Translations under genes and position numbers: made by a program
Notes under the pieces: model-generated
Told to the model about the DNA's origin: nothing
Databases searched by the model: none
The model's input: the letters and a program-made list of their open reading frames with translations, nothing else
Shown: one piece after another, positions 1 through 15,076 of the stretch
How positions within the stretch are numbered: position 1 is the first letter of the stretch
Layout of the letters: every line of letters starts with the position of its first letter
Source of the DNA: Pseudomonas sp. B21-023
GTDB lineage: Bacteria > Pseudomonadota > Gammaproteobacteria > Pseudomonadales > Pseudomonadaceae
Direction of reading: 5' to 3'
Assembly (NCBI RefSeq): GCF_024749165.1
Contig: NZ_CP087190.1
Location: 3,817,501-3,881,500, forward strand
Length of the DNA stretch: 64,000 nt

Positions 1-25
1 CTTCACACACAACAGGAGATCCGCC

Positions 26-1102
26 ATGAAAAGCACCTCGAATCCCTCGCGCTTCGACGCTTTTTTCTGTGCGGTTTCCACGTCGCTGCTCCTGGCAACC
101 CCGGTGGAAACCTTCGCGTTCGAACTGCAGGAGGGCGAGCCCTTCGCCCCCTTCCTGGCGCAACCCGAGGTGCCGCGACTATCGCTCGATCCAGTCAGCG
201 CCAGCGGCCTGAGCCAGGGCATGCTCAGCGCCTTTTCCGAGCGCATGGGTGAGCGCCACGGCCAGCCCGACAGCGATCATATTGCCAGCCAGTGGGCGCA
301 GTTCTTCCCCGGCGCGCCGCGCCCGGGCGCCCAGCCACCGGCGCAGGTGGAGGCCCCGAGCCAGCAGATGATGATCGGCCCGGACCTGTTCGTGCGTGAA
401 ACCAGCGCCGGCAACGTGCACCGCGCCGGCATCTTCGTCGGCCACAACAACCTGCAGAGCAGCTTCAATGGCATGCGCCCGCTGCTCGGCGACAAGCAGC
501 GCGACGCGGTCAACCTCAGCGGCGAGAGCCTGGGCGTGTACTGGAGCATGACCCACGAACAGGGCTGGCACGTGGACGCCGTGGCCATGGGCACGCGCAT
601 CGACGTCAACGGCCGTTCCCAGGCCGGCCAGCGCCTTGACGACAGTGGCCACGCGATGACCTTCTCGGTGGAGGGCGGCTACCCCATTGGCCTGGGCGCC
701 GGCTGGGTGATCGAGCCCCAGGCACAGTTGATCAACCAGCAGTTCTTCCCCGGCAGCCAGGTGCAGGAAGAGACCCTGCAGGCCTTTGACAGCCAACCCA
801 GCTGGAGCGGCCGGGTCGGCGCCAAGCTGTCGGCGCGCTACGAGGTGCGTGGCATGCCCATCGAACCCTATGTGCGCACCAACGTCTGGTACGACTTCAG
901 CAACGCCGACCCGGTGAAGCTGGACCAGGTGGACAAGATCTCCAGCTCGCGCAGCGCCGCCACGGTGGAACTGGGGTTGGGCCTGGTGGCCCGGGTGACG
1001 CCGAACGTGGCGCTGTTCGTCAGCGCCGATTACAGCTCCGATGTGGATGACAATGACCTCAATGGGCTGATCGGCAGCCTGGGGGTCCGGATGCGCTGGT
1101 AA
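26..1102 (+). CDS. Autotransporter-type outer-membrane beta-barrel protein without passenger
   Basis: The 358-residue product has an N-terminal signal-like hydrophobic stretch (about residues 14-31) and a C-terminal half of alternating amphipathic strands with regular Gly/aromatic spacing, ending in RMRW, the terminal aromatic typical of barrels inserted by BAM. The C-terminal ~230 residues resemble the autotransporter (type V) barrel domain; the ~100 residues before it are too short for a conventional passenger. A good Shine-Dalgarno (AGGAGA) precedes the ATG. It probably sits in the outer membrane; function unknown. It is convergent with glgB, with a REP hairpin between the two stop codons. 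Upstream sequence lies outside the window, so an operon partner cannot be excluded. Confidence 0.75.
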   Translation: MKSTSNPSRFDAFFCAVSTSLLLATPVETFAFELQEGEPFAPFLAQPEVPRLSLDPVSASGLSQGMLSAFSERMGERHGQPDSDHIASQWAQFFPGAPRPGAQPPAQVEAPSQQMMIGPDLFVRETSAGNVHRAGIFVGHNNLQSSFNGMRPLLGDKQRDAVNLSGESLGVYWSMTHEQGWHVDAVAMGTRIDVNGRSQAGQRLDDSGHAMTFSVEGGYPIGLGAGWVIEPQAQLINQQFFPGSQVQEETLQAFDSQPSWSGRVGAKLSARYEVRGMPIEPYVRTNVWYDFSNADPVKLDQVDKISSSRSAATVELGLGLVARVTPNVALFVSADYSSDVDDNDLNGLIGSLGVRMRW

Positions 1103-1110
1103 GCAGGCTC

Positions 1111-1182
1111 GGCCTCATCGCCGGCAAGCCAGCTCCCACAGGGATAGCACTCTGTGGGAGCCGGCTTGCCGGCGATGAGGCC
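1111..1182. repeat. Paired inverted REP elements between convergent genes
   Basis: Two REP copies face each other: 1111-1141 and 1153-1182, arms of about 30 bp with one mismatch (AAGCCAGC against AAGCCGGC) and a 12-bp loop. They lie between the stop codons of the barrel gene and glgB and could serve both as a transcription barrier or mRNA-stabilising hairpin. No RAYT transposase lies in the window. Confidence 0.8.
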
Positions 1183-1197
1183 AGGACAGCCGACACA

Positions 1198-3408
1198 TCA
1201 GGCCGGCTTCATCACCAATACCCCCAGCGGCGGCAGGTTCAGCGCCAGCGACAATGGCTGGCCATGGCTGGCGACCTCATCGGCCACCACCGCCCCGAGA
1301 TTGCCCACGTTTGACCCGGCATACAGCTCGGCGTCGCTGTTGAGCAGTTCCACCCAGTGCTCGCCAAACGGCACGCCAATGCGGTAGCCCTCCCGCGGCA
1401 CCGGGGTGAAGTTGGCCACCACCAGCAGCGGCTCGCCCTGGCTGCTCCAGCGCAACCAGGCATACACGCTGTTGTGCGCATCGTCGCCGATCAGCCACTG
1501 GAAACCCTGGGGCTGGCAGTCCTGCTCGTGCAGCGCGGGCAGTTCGCGGTACAGGCGGTTGAGGTCGGCGACCAGCTTCTGCACGCCCTGGTGCTCGGAG
1601 TACTGCAGCAGGTACCAGTCCAGCTGCTGGTCGTGGTTCCACTCGCGCCACTGGCCGAACTCACACCCCATGAACAGCAGCTTCTTGCCCGGATGGGTCC
1701 ACATGAACGCCAGGTAGGCGCGCAGGTTGGCGAACTTCTGCCAGCGATCGCCGGGCATCTTGTCGATAAGCGAATGCTTGCCGTGCACCACTTCGTCGTG
1801 GGAAATGGGCAGGATGAAATGCTCGGAATAGGCGTAGATCAGCCCGAAGCTCATCTCATTGTGATGATAAGTGCGGTGGATCGGGTCGTTCTGGATGTAG
1901 TGCAAGGTGTCGTGCATCCAGCCCATGTTCCACTTGTAGGCGAAGCCCAGGCCGCCCTGCTGCACCGGCTGGCTGACGCCGGGCCAGGCGGTGGATTCCT
2001 CGGCGATGATCAGCGCGCCCGGCGCTTCATGGGCGGCAACGCTGTTGAGGTGGCGGATGAAGTCGATGGCTTCGAGGTTCTCGCGCCCGCCGTGGCGGTT
2101 GGGCACCCATTCACCAGCCTTGCGCGAATAGTCGCGGTAGAGCATCGAGGCCACCGCGTCCACGCGCAGGCCATCGATGTGGAAGTGCTTGAGCCAGTGC
2201 AGCGCCGAGGCCAGCATGAATCCGCGCACCTCGTTGCGCCCGAGGTTGTAGATCAGCGTGTTCCAGTCCTGGTGAAAGCCTTCCAGCGGGTTCTCGTATT
2301 CGTACAGGGCAGTGCCGTCGAAACGCGCCAGGCCATGCTCGTCGGTGGGGAAATGCGCCGGCACCCAGTCCAGCAGCACGCCGATGCCGCCCTGGTGGCA
2401 GGCATCGACGAAGAAGGCGAAGTCCTCGGCGCTGCCATAGCGTGAGGTCGGCGCGAACAGCGACAGCGGCTGGTAGCCCCACGAGCCGCCGAAGGGGTGC
2501 TCCATGATCGGCATCAGCTCGATATGGGTGAAACCCAGCTCCTGCACATATGGCACCAGGCGCTCGGCCAGTTCGCGCCAGTTGTAGTAACGGGCGACTT
2601 CGCCGGCATCGTCCAGCTCGCAGCGCCAAGAACCGACGTGCAGCTCGTAGATCGACAGCGGCGCGCTGTAGGCGTGGCGCTGGGCCCTGTGTTCCAGCCA
2701 CTGGCCATCGCGCCATTCATGGGCCAGGGCGCCGGCCACCTTGGAAGCGGTGCTCGGCGGCAGTTCGGTGGCGCGGGCCAGGGGGTCGGCCTTGAGGGGC
2801 AGCACGCCATCATGGCCGAGCACTTCGAACTTGTAGGTCTCGCCCACGCCAAGGCGCGGCACGAACAGCTCCCACACCCCGGCGCCATGGCGCAGGCGCA
2901 TGGGGTGGCGACGGCCATCCCAGTTGTTGAATTCGCCCACCACCGACACCCGCCGGGCATTCGGCGCCCATACCGAAAAGCACACGCCGGCGACCCCATC
3001 CACCTCGGTCGGCTGGGCGCCGAAACGCCCGGACAGGTCGCGGTGGTTGCCCTCGGCAAACAGGTACATGTCCATCTCGCCCAACTGCGGGCCGAAGCTG
3101 TAGGGGTCCTCGGTGACCTGCTCGCCACCGGCCCAGCCGATCTGCAGCAGGTAGGGGACCGCCTGGTCCAGGTGCGCGGTGTACAGACCGGGCACGCCGC
3201 CCTGGCGCATCTCGGCGAGTACCCTGCCGTCGTCGCGGGCCAGCACGCGCACGCTCAGGGCACTGGGCAGGAAGGCCCGGATGAACTGGCCGCCCGCACC
3301 ATCGGGGTGCGGGCCGAGTACGGCGAACGGGTCGGCGTGCTCGGCGCGGGCCAGGGCATCGAGGTCCCGTTGCCGAAGGCCGCCGTTGTCACGCGTGGTT
3401 GCATTCAT
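1198..3408 (-). CDS. glgB: 1,4-alpha-glucan branching enzyme GlgB
   Basis: The 736-residue protein matches the usual GlgB length: an N-terminal CBM48-like region, then a GH13 TIM barrel and a C-terminal beta domain. The catalytic nucleophile is D417 (in GLRVDAV) and the acid/base E470 (in IIAEES); their 53-residue spacing equals that of E. coli D405/E458. It moves alpha-1,4 segments to alpha-1,6 branch points of the glucan built by GlgE. It is the last gene of the minus-strand glgE-treS-glgB operon; its ATG follows the treS stop codon with no gap, so translation is probably coupled. Confidence 0.97.
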   Translation of the reverse strand: MNATTRDNGGLRQRDLDALARAEHADPFAVLGPHPDGAGGQFIRAFLPSALSVRVLARDDGRVLAEMRQGGVPGLYTAHLDQAVPYLLQIGWAGGEQVTEDPYSFGPQLGEMDMYLFAEGNHRDLSGRFGAQPTEVDGVAGVCFSVWAPNARRVSVVGEFNNWDGRRHPMRLRHGAGVWELFVPRLGVGETYKFEVLGHDGVLPLKADPLARATELPPSTASKVAGALAHEWRDGQWLEHRAQRHAYSAPLSIYELHVGSWRCELDDAGEVARYYNWRELAERLVPYVQELGFTHIELMPIMEHPFGGSWGYQPLSLFAPTSRYGSAEDFAFFVDACHQGGIGVLLDWVPAHFPTDEHGLARFDGTALYEYENPLEGFHQDWNTLIYNLGRNEVRGFMLASALHWLKHFHIDGLRVDAVASMLYRDYSRKAGEWVPNRHGGRENLEAIDFIRHLNSVAAHEAPGALIIAEESTAWPGVSQPVQQGGLGFAYKWNMGWMHDTLHYIQNDPIHRTYHHNEMSFGLIYAYSEHFILPISHDEVVHGKHSLIDKMPGDRWQKFANLRAYLAFMWTHPGKKLLFMGCEFGQWREWNHDQQLDWYLLQYSEHQGVQKLVADLNRLYRELPALHEQDCQPQGFQWLIGDDAHNSVYAWLRWSSQGEPLLVVANFTPVPREGYRIGVPFGEHWVELLNSDAELYAGSNVGNLGAVVADEVASHGQPLSLALNLPPLGVLVMKPA

Positions 3409-6726
<3,318 letters not shown>

Positions 6727-6773
6727 TGGGGACTCCTTTGTGTCCGAGGGTTCAGCTTGAAGCCCATCGCGGG

Positions 6774-8792
6774 CTAGCGCGATTTCTCGATGCGCCAGAT
6801 ACCGAACGGCTGGTGCCAAGGTTCGATGCGCATCCACTGGGTCTTGCCATGCCAGGTCCAGCGCTGGCCATTCATCAGGTCTTCCCCTTGGGTGTCGGCG
6901 CTGTCGTCCAGCCCCAGCTCCCACAGTGGCAACTCGAAGCTGGCCTCCTGGGCGTTGTGCGGGTCGAGGCTGATGGCCACGAGGATGAAGTTGTCGCGCT
7001 CGCGGGTGCGCTTGGCGAAGTAGAGAATGTTGTCGTTCCAGCAGTTGAGGAACACCACCCCAAGGTGGGTCTGCAGGGCGCGGTTGTGCCGGCGGATGCG
7101 GTTGAGCTGGGCGATCTCGGCGACGATGTTGCCAGGCTGGGTGAAGTCCCGGGGGCGGATCTCGTATTTCTCCGAGTCCAGGTACTCCTCCTTGCCCGGC
7201 AGCGGCGTGCCCTCGCACAGTTCGAAGCCCGAGTACATGCCCCACAATCCCGAACCCGTGGTCGCCAGCGCCGCACGGATCAGAAAGCCCGCCCTTCCGG
7301 AGGTCTGCAGGAAGAAGGGGTTGATGTCCGGGGTGTTGACGAAGAAATTGGGTCGGTAGCACTGGCTCCACGGCGGCTGGTTGAGCTCCTCGAAGTAGTC
7401 GCGCAGCTCCTGCTTGGTATTGCGCCAGGTGAAGTACGTGTAGCTCTGCGCGTAGCCGACCTTGCCCAGGCGCGCCATCATCGCCGGGCGGGTGAACGCT
7501 TCGGCGAGGAAGATCACCTCGGGGTGCTGGCTGCGCACATTGCCGATCAGCCATTGCCAGAACGGCAGCGGCTTGGTGTGCGGGTTGTCGACGCGGAAGG
7601 TCTTCACCCCCTCCTCGACCCAGCCGACCACCACGTCGCGCAGCGCCAGCCACAGGCTCGGCACCGCCTCGGGGGCGTAGAAGTCGACGTTGACGATGTC
7701 CTGGTATTTCTTCGGCGGGTTTTCCGCGTAGCGGATACTGCCGTCGGGGCGCCAGCTGAACCAGCCGGGGTGCTCCTGCAGCCAGGGGTGGTCCTGGGAG
7801 CACTGGATGGCGAAGTCCAGGGCGATCTCCAGGCCATGCTCGGCGGCGGCGGCGACCAGTCGGCGGAAGTCCTCACGGCTGCCCAGCTGCGGGTGGATGG
7901 CATCGTGCCCGCCCTCGGGGCTGCCGATGGCATAAGGGCTGCCGGGGTCGCCGGGCTCGGCCTGCAAGGCGTTGTTGCGGCCTTTGCGGTGCTTCATGCC
8001 GATGGGGTGGATCGGCGGGAAGTACAGCACGTCGAAGCCCATGTCGCGGATCATCGGCAGGCGCTGGTGCACGTCATCGAAGGTGCCGTGGCGTTCGGGG
8101 TCGTCGGTCACCGAGCGCGGGAACAGCTCATACCAGCTGGCAAACTGGGCCGCCTCGCGGTCCACGTCCAGCGGGAATTCGCGGCTGCGGGTGAGGTAGC
8201 TGCGGTGCTCGGCCTCCCCCATCAAACGGGCGGCCTCAGGGTGCAGCAACGTCTTCACCTGTTCTTCCACCGGCAATCCCGGCAAGCGCTGCTGCAGCTG
8301 CGCCAGTTGCTCGCGCAGCAGCCCGTCGCTGCGTTCGATGCCCTTGCCCAGCAGCAAGCGGCCCTCCTCCAGCTCCAGCTTCACCTCCACGCCGGCGGCG
8401 TACTTCTTCTCCAGGTCGTGGCAATAGGTGGCCCAGGGGTCGATCCAGGCCTCGATGCTGAACAGATGCAGGCCCAGCTCGGCAGGCGTGAATTCGGCCA
8501 GCCACAGGTCGTTGCCCGGCGAATGCATGGCCACGCAGTGCCAGCGCCGGCTGTGGGCCTGGCGCCAGTGCAGGGTCACGGCCAGGCGGTCATGACCGTC
8601 GGTGTAGACCTTGGCGCCCACTTCGACCTTGTGACCGCGCACGGCCTTGGCGGCGAAGGTGCCGCCGTCGAGCACCGGGCTTGCGTCCTCGATCACGATG
8701 CGCGGCGCCAGCAGGGCCTGGGACAGGCTGATGGCCTGGTCCGGGTGATCACCTGCCATCGGCACGCTTTCGAACGGCTCGTTACCAGACAT
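6774..8792 (-). CDS. glgE: Alpha-1,4-glucan:maltose-1-phosphate maltosyltransferase GlgE
   Basis: The 672-residue GH13_3 enzyme transfers maltosyl units from alpha-maltose-1-phosphate to the non-reducing end of alpha-1,4-glucan. The nucleophile is D402 in FRVDNPHTKPLPFW and the acid/base E431 in LAEAFTRP; the 29-residue spacing equals that of Streptomyces GlgE (D394/E423). The N-terminal ~200 residues fit the family's domain N and helical insert. The start at 8792 (MSGNEPF) has a strong GGGGAG site; an upstream start at 8843 would add 17 residues without one. It is the first gene of the operon with treS and glgB. Confidence 0.96.
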   Translation of the reverse strand: MSGNEPFESVPMAGDHPDQAISLSQALLAPRIVIEDASPVLDGGTFAAKAVRGHKVEVGAKVYTDGHDRLAVTLHWRQAHSRRWHCVAMHSPGNDLWLAEFTPAELGLHLFSIEAWIDPWATYCHDLEKKYAAGVEVKLELEEGRLLLGKGIERSDGLLREQLAQLQQRLPGLPVEEQVKTLLHPEAARLMGEAEHRSYLTRSREFPLDVDREAAQFASWYELFPRSVTDDPERHGTFDDVHQRLPMIRDMGFDVLYFPPIHPIGMKHRKGRNNALQAEPGDPGSPYAIGSPEGGHDAIHPQLGSREDFRRLVAAAAEHGLEIALDFAIQCSQDHPWLQEHPGWFSWRPDGSIRYAENPPKKYQDIVNVDFYAPEAVPSLWLALRDVVVGWVEEGVKTFRVDNPHTKPLPFWQWLIGNVRSQHPEVIFLAEAFTRPAMMARLGKVGYAQSYTYFTWRNTKQELRDYFEELNQPPWSQCYRPNFFVNTPDINPFFLQTSGRAGFLIRAALATTGSGLWGMYSGFELCEGTPLPGKEEYLDSEKYEIRPRDFTQPGNIVAEIAQLNRIRRHNRALQTHLGVVFLNCWNDNILYFAKRTRERDNFILVAISLDPHNAQEASFELPLWELGLDDSADTQGEDLMNGQRWTWHGKTQWMRIEPWHQPFGIWRIEKSR

Positions 8793-8931
8793 CGACCTTG
8801 CTCCCCTGGGCTGGTGGCGGTAAGGGTTCAGAGCCGTGCGCAAGCGCGAGGGTTCAAAAAAAATGAGCGCAGGGCGCAGGCTTGGGTCAAAGCCTGCGAC
8901 ACCTCTTCATTCATCCCGCGAGGCCAGGCCC
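8793..8931. promoter_or_regulatory. Divergent promoter region of glgE and the Pro-rich peptide gene
   Basis: The 139 bp between divergent genes should hold both promoters. It contains an A8 tract near 8856 and a hairpin at about 8876-8899 (CGCAGGCTT facing AAGCCTGCG). No clear -35/-10 pair or recognisable operator was found. Confidence 0.35.
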
Positions 8932-9093
8932 ATGAACATTCCCATTCCACCGGAGACACCCGACCCGAACATCGACGACCCGACCTTGCCGCCGCCAGTG
9001 CCCGAGGAGGACCCGGACGAGCTGCCGATCAAGCCGACCGTGCCGCCGACGGTGGGCGACCCGCCGAGCCAGGAGCCGCCGGTGAAAGCTTGA
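8932..9093 (+). CDS. Small proline/acid-rich protein, function unknown
   Basis: The 53-residue product is about one third proline with many Asp/Glu and no hydrophobic segment, so it should be soluble and unstructured (PPETPDP, PPPVPEEDPDELPIKP, PPTVGDPP). The ATG at 8932 was preferred over 8836 because the upstream residues are basic and unlike the rest, and a weak GAGG lies just before it. It is divergent from glgE. Pseudomonas genomes often carry such a peptide here, but I do not know a function. The complementary strand is open only as a codon-bias shadow. Confidence 0.55.
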   Translation: MNIPIPPETPDPNIDDPTLPPPVPEEDPDELPIKPTVPPTVGDPPSQEPPVKA

Positions 9094-9255
9094 GGATAGA
9101 CAAGGCTGCGCAAATCTGACCGCCTTGGCCGGCCTCGTCGCGGGGCCGGCATTCACAGCACAAACCTGGCTCAACCGCACCTGGCATTTCTACCAGTAGC
9201 ACCTGCCCGCAAAGCCACGTACAGAGAAGCCTCACTCTCTGACGATCCTTCCGGC

Positions 9256-9490
9256 ATGCACTCACGCCTCTACATCGCCTTCCACCTGCAATGGATCCTC
9301 GCAAGCTTCCTGGAGCAGAGCCTGCACCAGATCCGCCCCGACATCTCCCTGGACGAACTGGGCGCCGACAGCTTCGACCTGATGGAGCTGCAGGCGATCA
9401 TGGAGGAAACCTTCGGCATCTTCATCGCCGAGCCCCTGCGTACCTACACCACCTTCGCCGAACTGGTCGAGCTGGTCTACACGACCATGG

Positions 9491-9516
<26 letters not shown>
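9256..9516 (+). CDS. Acyl carrier protein-like protein
   Basis: The 86-residue product has the four-helix ACP pattern with the 4'-phosphopantetheine site in LGADSFDLMEL, serine at position 39 (DSF instead of the common DSL). Its C-terminus (YTTFAELVELVYT) fits ACP helix IV. Family knowledge says such a carrier needs a phosphopantetheinyl transferase and an acyl-loading ligase. The convergent AMP-dependent ligase directly downstream, with 3' ends overlapping by 26 bp, is a natural but unproven partner. The 162 bp before the start hold a GC-rich hairpin (near 9129-9151) and no clear promoter. Confidence 0.75.
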
Positions 9517-11161
<1,645 letters not shown>

Positions 11162-11225
11162 GGTGATCCCTTCTTGTGGTTGTTCTGGGCATGACTGAAG
11201 CAGGCGGCGAATACTCTGGCGCAGA

Positions 11226-11241
11226 TTTACGTTTACGTAAA
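11226..11241. promoter_or_regulatory. Candidate LiuR-type operator 1
   Basis: TTTACGTTTACGTAAA is a near-perfect palindrome between the divergent acyl-CoA ligase and liuA genes. It resembles the motif I recall for the MerR-family regulator LiuR of leucine catabolism. A second similar site begins exactly 50 bp further on. No liuR gene is in the window. Confidence 0.6.
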
Positions 11242-11275
11242 GGTGATGATCCGATTGACAGCCCCGGAAGGCAGG

Positions 11276-11291
11276 TTTACGTTAACGTCAA
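11276..11291. promoter_or_regulatory. Candidate LiuR-type operator 2
   Basis: TTTACGTTAACGTCAA differs from site 1 at only a few positions and keeps the ACGT-TAACGT core. The 50-bp offset (about five helical turns) places both sites on one DNA face, and they may act separately on the two divergent promoters. Confidence 0.6.
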
Positions 11292-11321
11292 CCACGCATC
11301 ACGACGACCGGACGGGAGCGC

Positions 11322-11417
11322 GGTTGTGGGAGCGGGCTTGCCCCGCGATGAGGCCGGACCAGGCAACACAGCTGGCCGTTCTGACGGGCATCGCGGGGCA
11401 AGCCCGCTCCCACAACC
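11322..11417. repeat. Inverted REP pair in the liuA leader
   Basis: Perfect 29-bp arms at 11322-11350 and 11389-11417 enclose a 38-bp loop. The element lies between the operators and the liuA start codon, so a transcript from an upstream promoter would carry a very stable hairpin in its 5' leader. Confidence 0.85.
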
Positions 11418-11472
11418 CCGTTTCCGCAAGGTCGCCGTGGTACCCAAATTTCAAGAACAAGAAGGTGCCCAC

Positions 11473-12636
11473 ATGCATTACCCCAGCCTGAACTTCGCCC
11501 TGGGCGAGACCATCGACATGCTCCGCGACCAGGTGCGCACCTTCGTCGCCGCCGAGCTGGCGCCGCGCGCCGCGCAGATCGACCACGACAACCTGTTCCC
11601 CGCCGACATGTGGCGCAAATTCGGCGACATGGGCCTGCTGGGCATCACCGTGCCCGAAGAATACGGCGGCGCCGGCCTGGGCTACCTGGCCCACGTGGTG
11701 TCGATGGAAGAGATCAGCCGGGGCTCGGCGTCAGTGGCCCTGTCCTACGGCGCCCACTCCAACCTGTGCGTCAACCAGATCAACCGCAACGGCAGCCACG
11801 AGCAGAAGCTCAAGTACCTGCCCAAGCTGATCAGCGGCGAGCACATCGGCGCCCTGGCCATGAGCGAGCCCAACGCCGGCTCCGACGTGGTGTCGATGAA
11901 ACTGCGCGCCGAAAAACGCGGCGACCGCTACGTGCTCAACGGCAGCAAGACCTGGATCACCAACGGCCCCGACGCCAACACCTACGTGATCTACGCCAAG
12001 ACCGACCTGGACAAGGGCCCCCACGGCATCACCGCGTTCATCGTCGAGCGCGACTGGAAAGGCTTCAGCCGCAGCAACAAGTTCGACAAGCTCGGCATGC
12101 GCGGCTCCAACACCTGCGAGCTGTTCTTCGACGGCGTCGAAGTGCCGGAAGAAAACATCCTCGGCCAGCTCAACGGCGGCGTGCGCGTGCTGATGAGCGG
12201 CCTGGACTACGAGCGCGTGGTGCTGTCCGGCGGCCCGACCGGCATCATGCAGAGCTGCATGGACCTGGTGGTGCCGTACATCCACGACCGCAAGCAGTTC
12301 GGCCAGAGCATCGGCGAGTTCCAGCTGATCCAGGGCAAGATCGCCGACATGTATACCCAGCTCAACGCCAGCCGCGCCTACCTGTACGCCGTGGCCCAGG
12401 CCTGCGACCGCGCCGAGACCACCCGCAAGGACGCCGCCGGGGTCATCCTCTACACCGCCGAACGCGCCACGCAGATGGCCCTGGAAGCGATCCAGATCCT
12501 CGGCGGCAACGGCTACATCAATGAATTCCCGGCTGGCCGCCTGTTGCGCGACGCCAAGCTGTACGAGATTGGCGCCGGCACCAGCGAAATCCGCCGGATG
12601 CTGATCGGCCGCGAACTGTTCAACGAAACCCGCTGA
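11473..12636 (+). CDS. liuA: Isovaleryl-CoA dehydrogenase
   Basis: The 387-residue acyl-CoA dehydrogenase carries the ACAD signatures [12 protein letters not shown] and [15 protein letters not shown], and [12 protein letters not shown], where the glutamate matches the IVD-specific catalytic base. It is an FAD enzyme that oxidises isovaleryl-CoA to 3-methylcrotonyl-CoA and passes electrons to ETF. The frame is open upstream to 11176 across the operators and REP hairpin; the ATG at 11473 (MHYPSLNF) gives the family N-terminus. It heads the liuABCD operon, 19 bp before liuB. Confidence 0.96.
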   Translation: MHYPSLNFALGETIDMLRDQVRTFVAAELAPRAAQIDHDNLFPADMWRKFGDMGLLGITVPEEYGGAGLGYLAHVVSMEEISRGSASVALSYGAHSNLCVNQINRNGSHEQKLKYLPKLISGEHIGALAMSEPNAGSDVVSMKLRAEKRGDRYVLNGSKTWITNGPDANTYVIYAKTDLDKGPHGITAFIVERDWKGFSRSNKFDKLGMRGSNTCELFFDGVEVPEENILGQLNGGVRVLMSGLDYERVVLSGGPTGIMQSCMDLVVPYIHDRKQFGQSIGEFQLIQGKIADMYTQLNASRAYLYAVAQACDRAETTRKDAAGVILYTAERATQMALEAIQILGGNGYINEFPAGRLLRDAKLYEIGAGTSEIRRMLIGRELFNETR

Positions 12637-12655
12637 GCACAAGGAACGGGCGCAC

Positions 12656-14263
<1,608 letters not shown>

Positions 14264-14266
14264 CCC

Positions 14267-15076
14267 ATGAGCGAATTCGCCACCCTTGAACTGGTCAAGG
14301 ACCCTCGCGGTTTCGCCACCCTGTGGCTGAGCCGGGAAGACAAGAACAACGCCTTCAACGCGCAGATGATCCGCGAACTGATCGTCGCCCTCGACCAGCT
14401 GGGCGAGGATAGCGGCCTGCGCTTCGTGGTGCTGCGCGGCCGTGGCCGGCACTTCAGCGCCGGCGCCGACCTGGCGTGGATGCAGCAGTCGGCGCAACTG
14501 GACTTCAACACCAACCTGGACGACGCCCATGAGCTGGGCGAGCTGATGTACGCCCTGCACCGGCTCAAGGCGCCGACCCTGGCCGTGGTGCAAGGCGCGG
14601 CCTTCGGCGGCGCGCTGGGGCTGATCAGTTGCTGCGACATGGCCATCGGCGCCGAGGACGCCCAACTGTGCCTGTCGGAGGTGCGCATCGGCCTGGCTCC
14701 AGCGGTGATCAGCCCGTTCGTGGTCAAGGCCATCGGCGAGCGCGCCGCCCGCCGCTACGCCCTCACCGCCGAGCGCTTCAGCGGCGTGCGCGCCCGCGAC
14801 CTGGGCCTGCTGGCCGAGGTGTACCCGGCCGCCGAACTGGACGCCCAGGTCGAGGCCTGGGTCGACAACCTGCTGCAGAACAGCCCGCAGGCGCTGCGCG
14901 CCACCAAGGACCTGCTGCGCGAAGTGGATGACGGTGAGCTGAGCCCGGCCCTGCGCCGCTACTGCGAGAACACCATCGCCCGCATCCGCGTCAGCGCCGA
15001 AGGCCAGGAGGGCCTGCGCGCCTTCCTGGAAAAACGCCGCCCTGCCTGGCAAGACAACAAGGAACCGCGCCCATGA
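14267..15076 (+). CDS. liuC: Methylglutaconyl-CoA hydratase (enoyl-CoA hydratase family)
   Basis: The 269-residue crotonase shows the oxyanion-hole segments HFSAGADLAWM and GAAFGGALGLISCCD. In this operon position it hydrates 3-methylglutaconyl-CoA to HMG-CoA; homologues in Pseudomonas are also credited with the acyclic-terpene intermediate gamma-carboxygeranoyl-CoA. Its start lies 3 bp after liuB and its stop overlaps liuD by ATGA. Confidence 0.93.
   Translation: MSEFATLELVKDPRGFATLWLSREDKNNAFNAQMIRELIVALDQLGEDSGLRFVVLRGRGRHFSAGADLAWMQQSAQLDFNTNLDDAHELGELMYALHRLKAPTLAVVQGAAFGGALGLISCCDMAIGAEDAQLCLSEVRIGLAPAVISPFVVKAIGERAARRYALTAERFSGVRARDLGLLAEVYPAAELDAQVEAWVDNLLQNSPQALRATKDLLREVDDGELSPALRRYCENTIARIRVSAEGQEGLRAFLEKRRPAWQDNKEPRP

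Noticed and set aside
1357-2445. Long plus-strand frames opposite glgB, treS and glgE (for example 1357-2445, 5023-6777, 6726-9119)
   Set aside because: High-GC antisense shadows: no ribosome sites, repetitive Ala/Val/Gln/His composition, and they cover enzymes with intact catalytic residues on the other strand.
6727-7803. Upstream extension of treS to 7803, giving a 1464-residue protein
   Set aside because: The extra residues are Pro/Arg/Gln-rich translation of glgE in another frame; the ATG at 6726 has a Shine-Dalgarno and the family N-terminus.
11176-11472. N-terminal extension of liuA across the operators and REP
   Set aside because: The extension is REP-encoded and family members begin at MHYPSLNF-like sequence.
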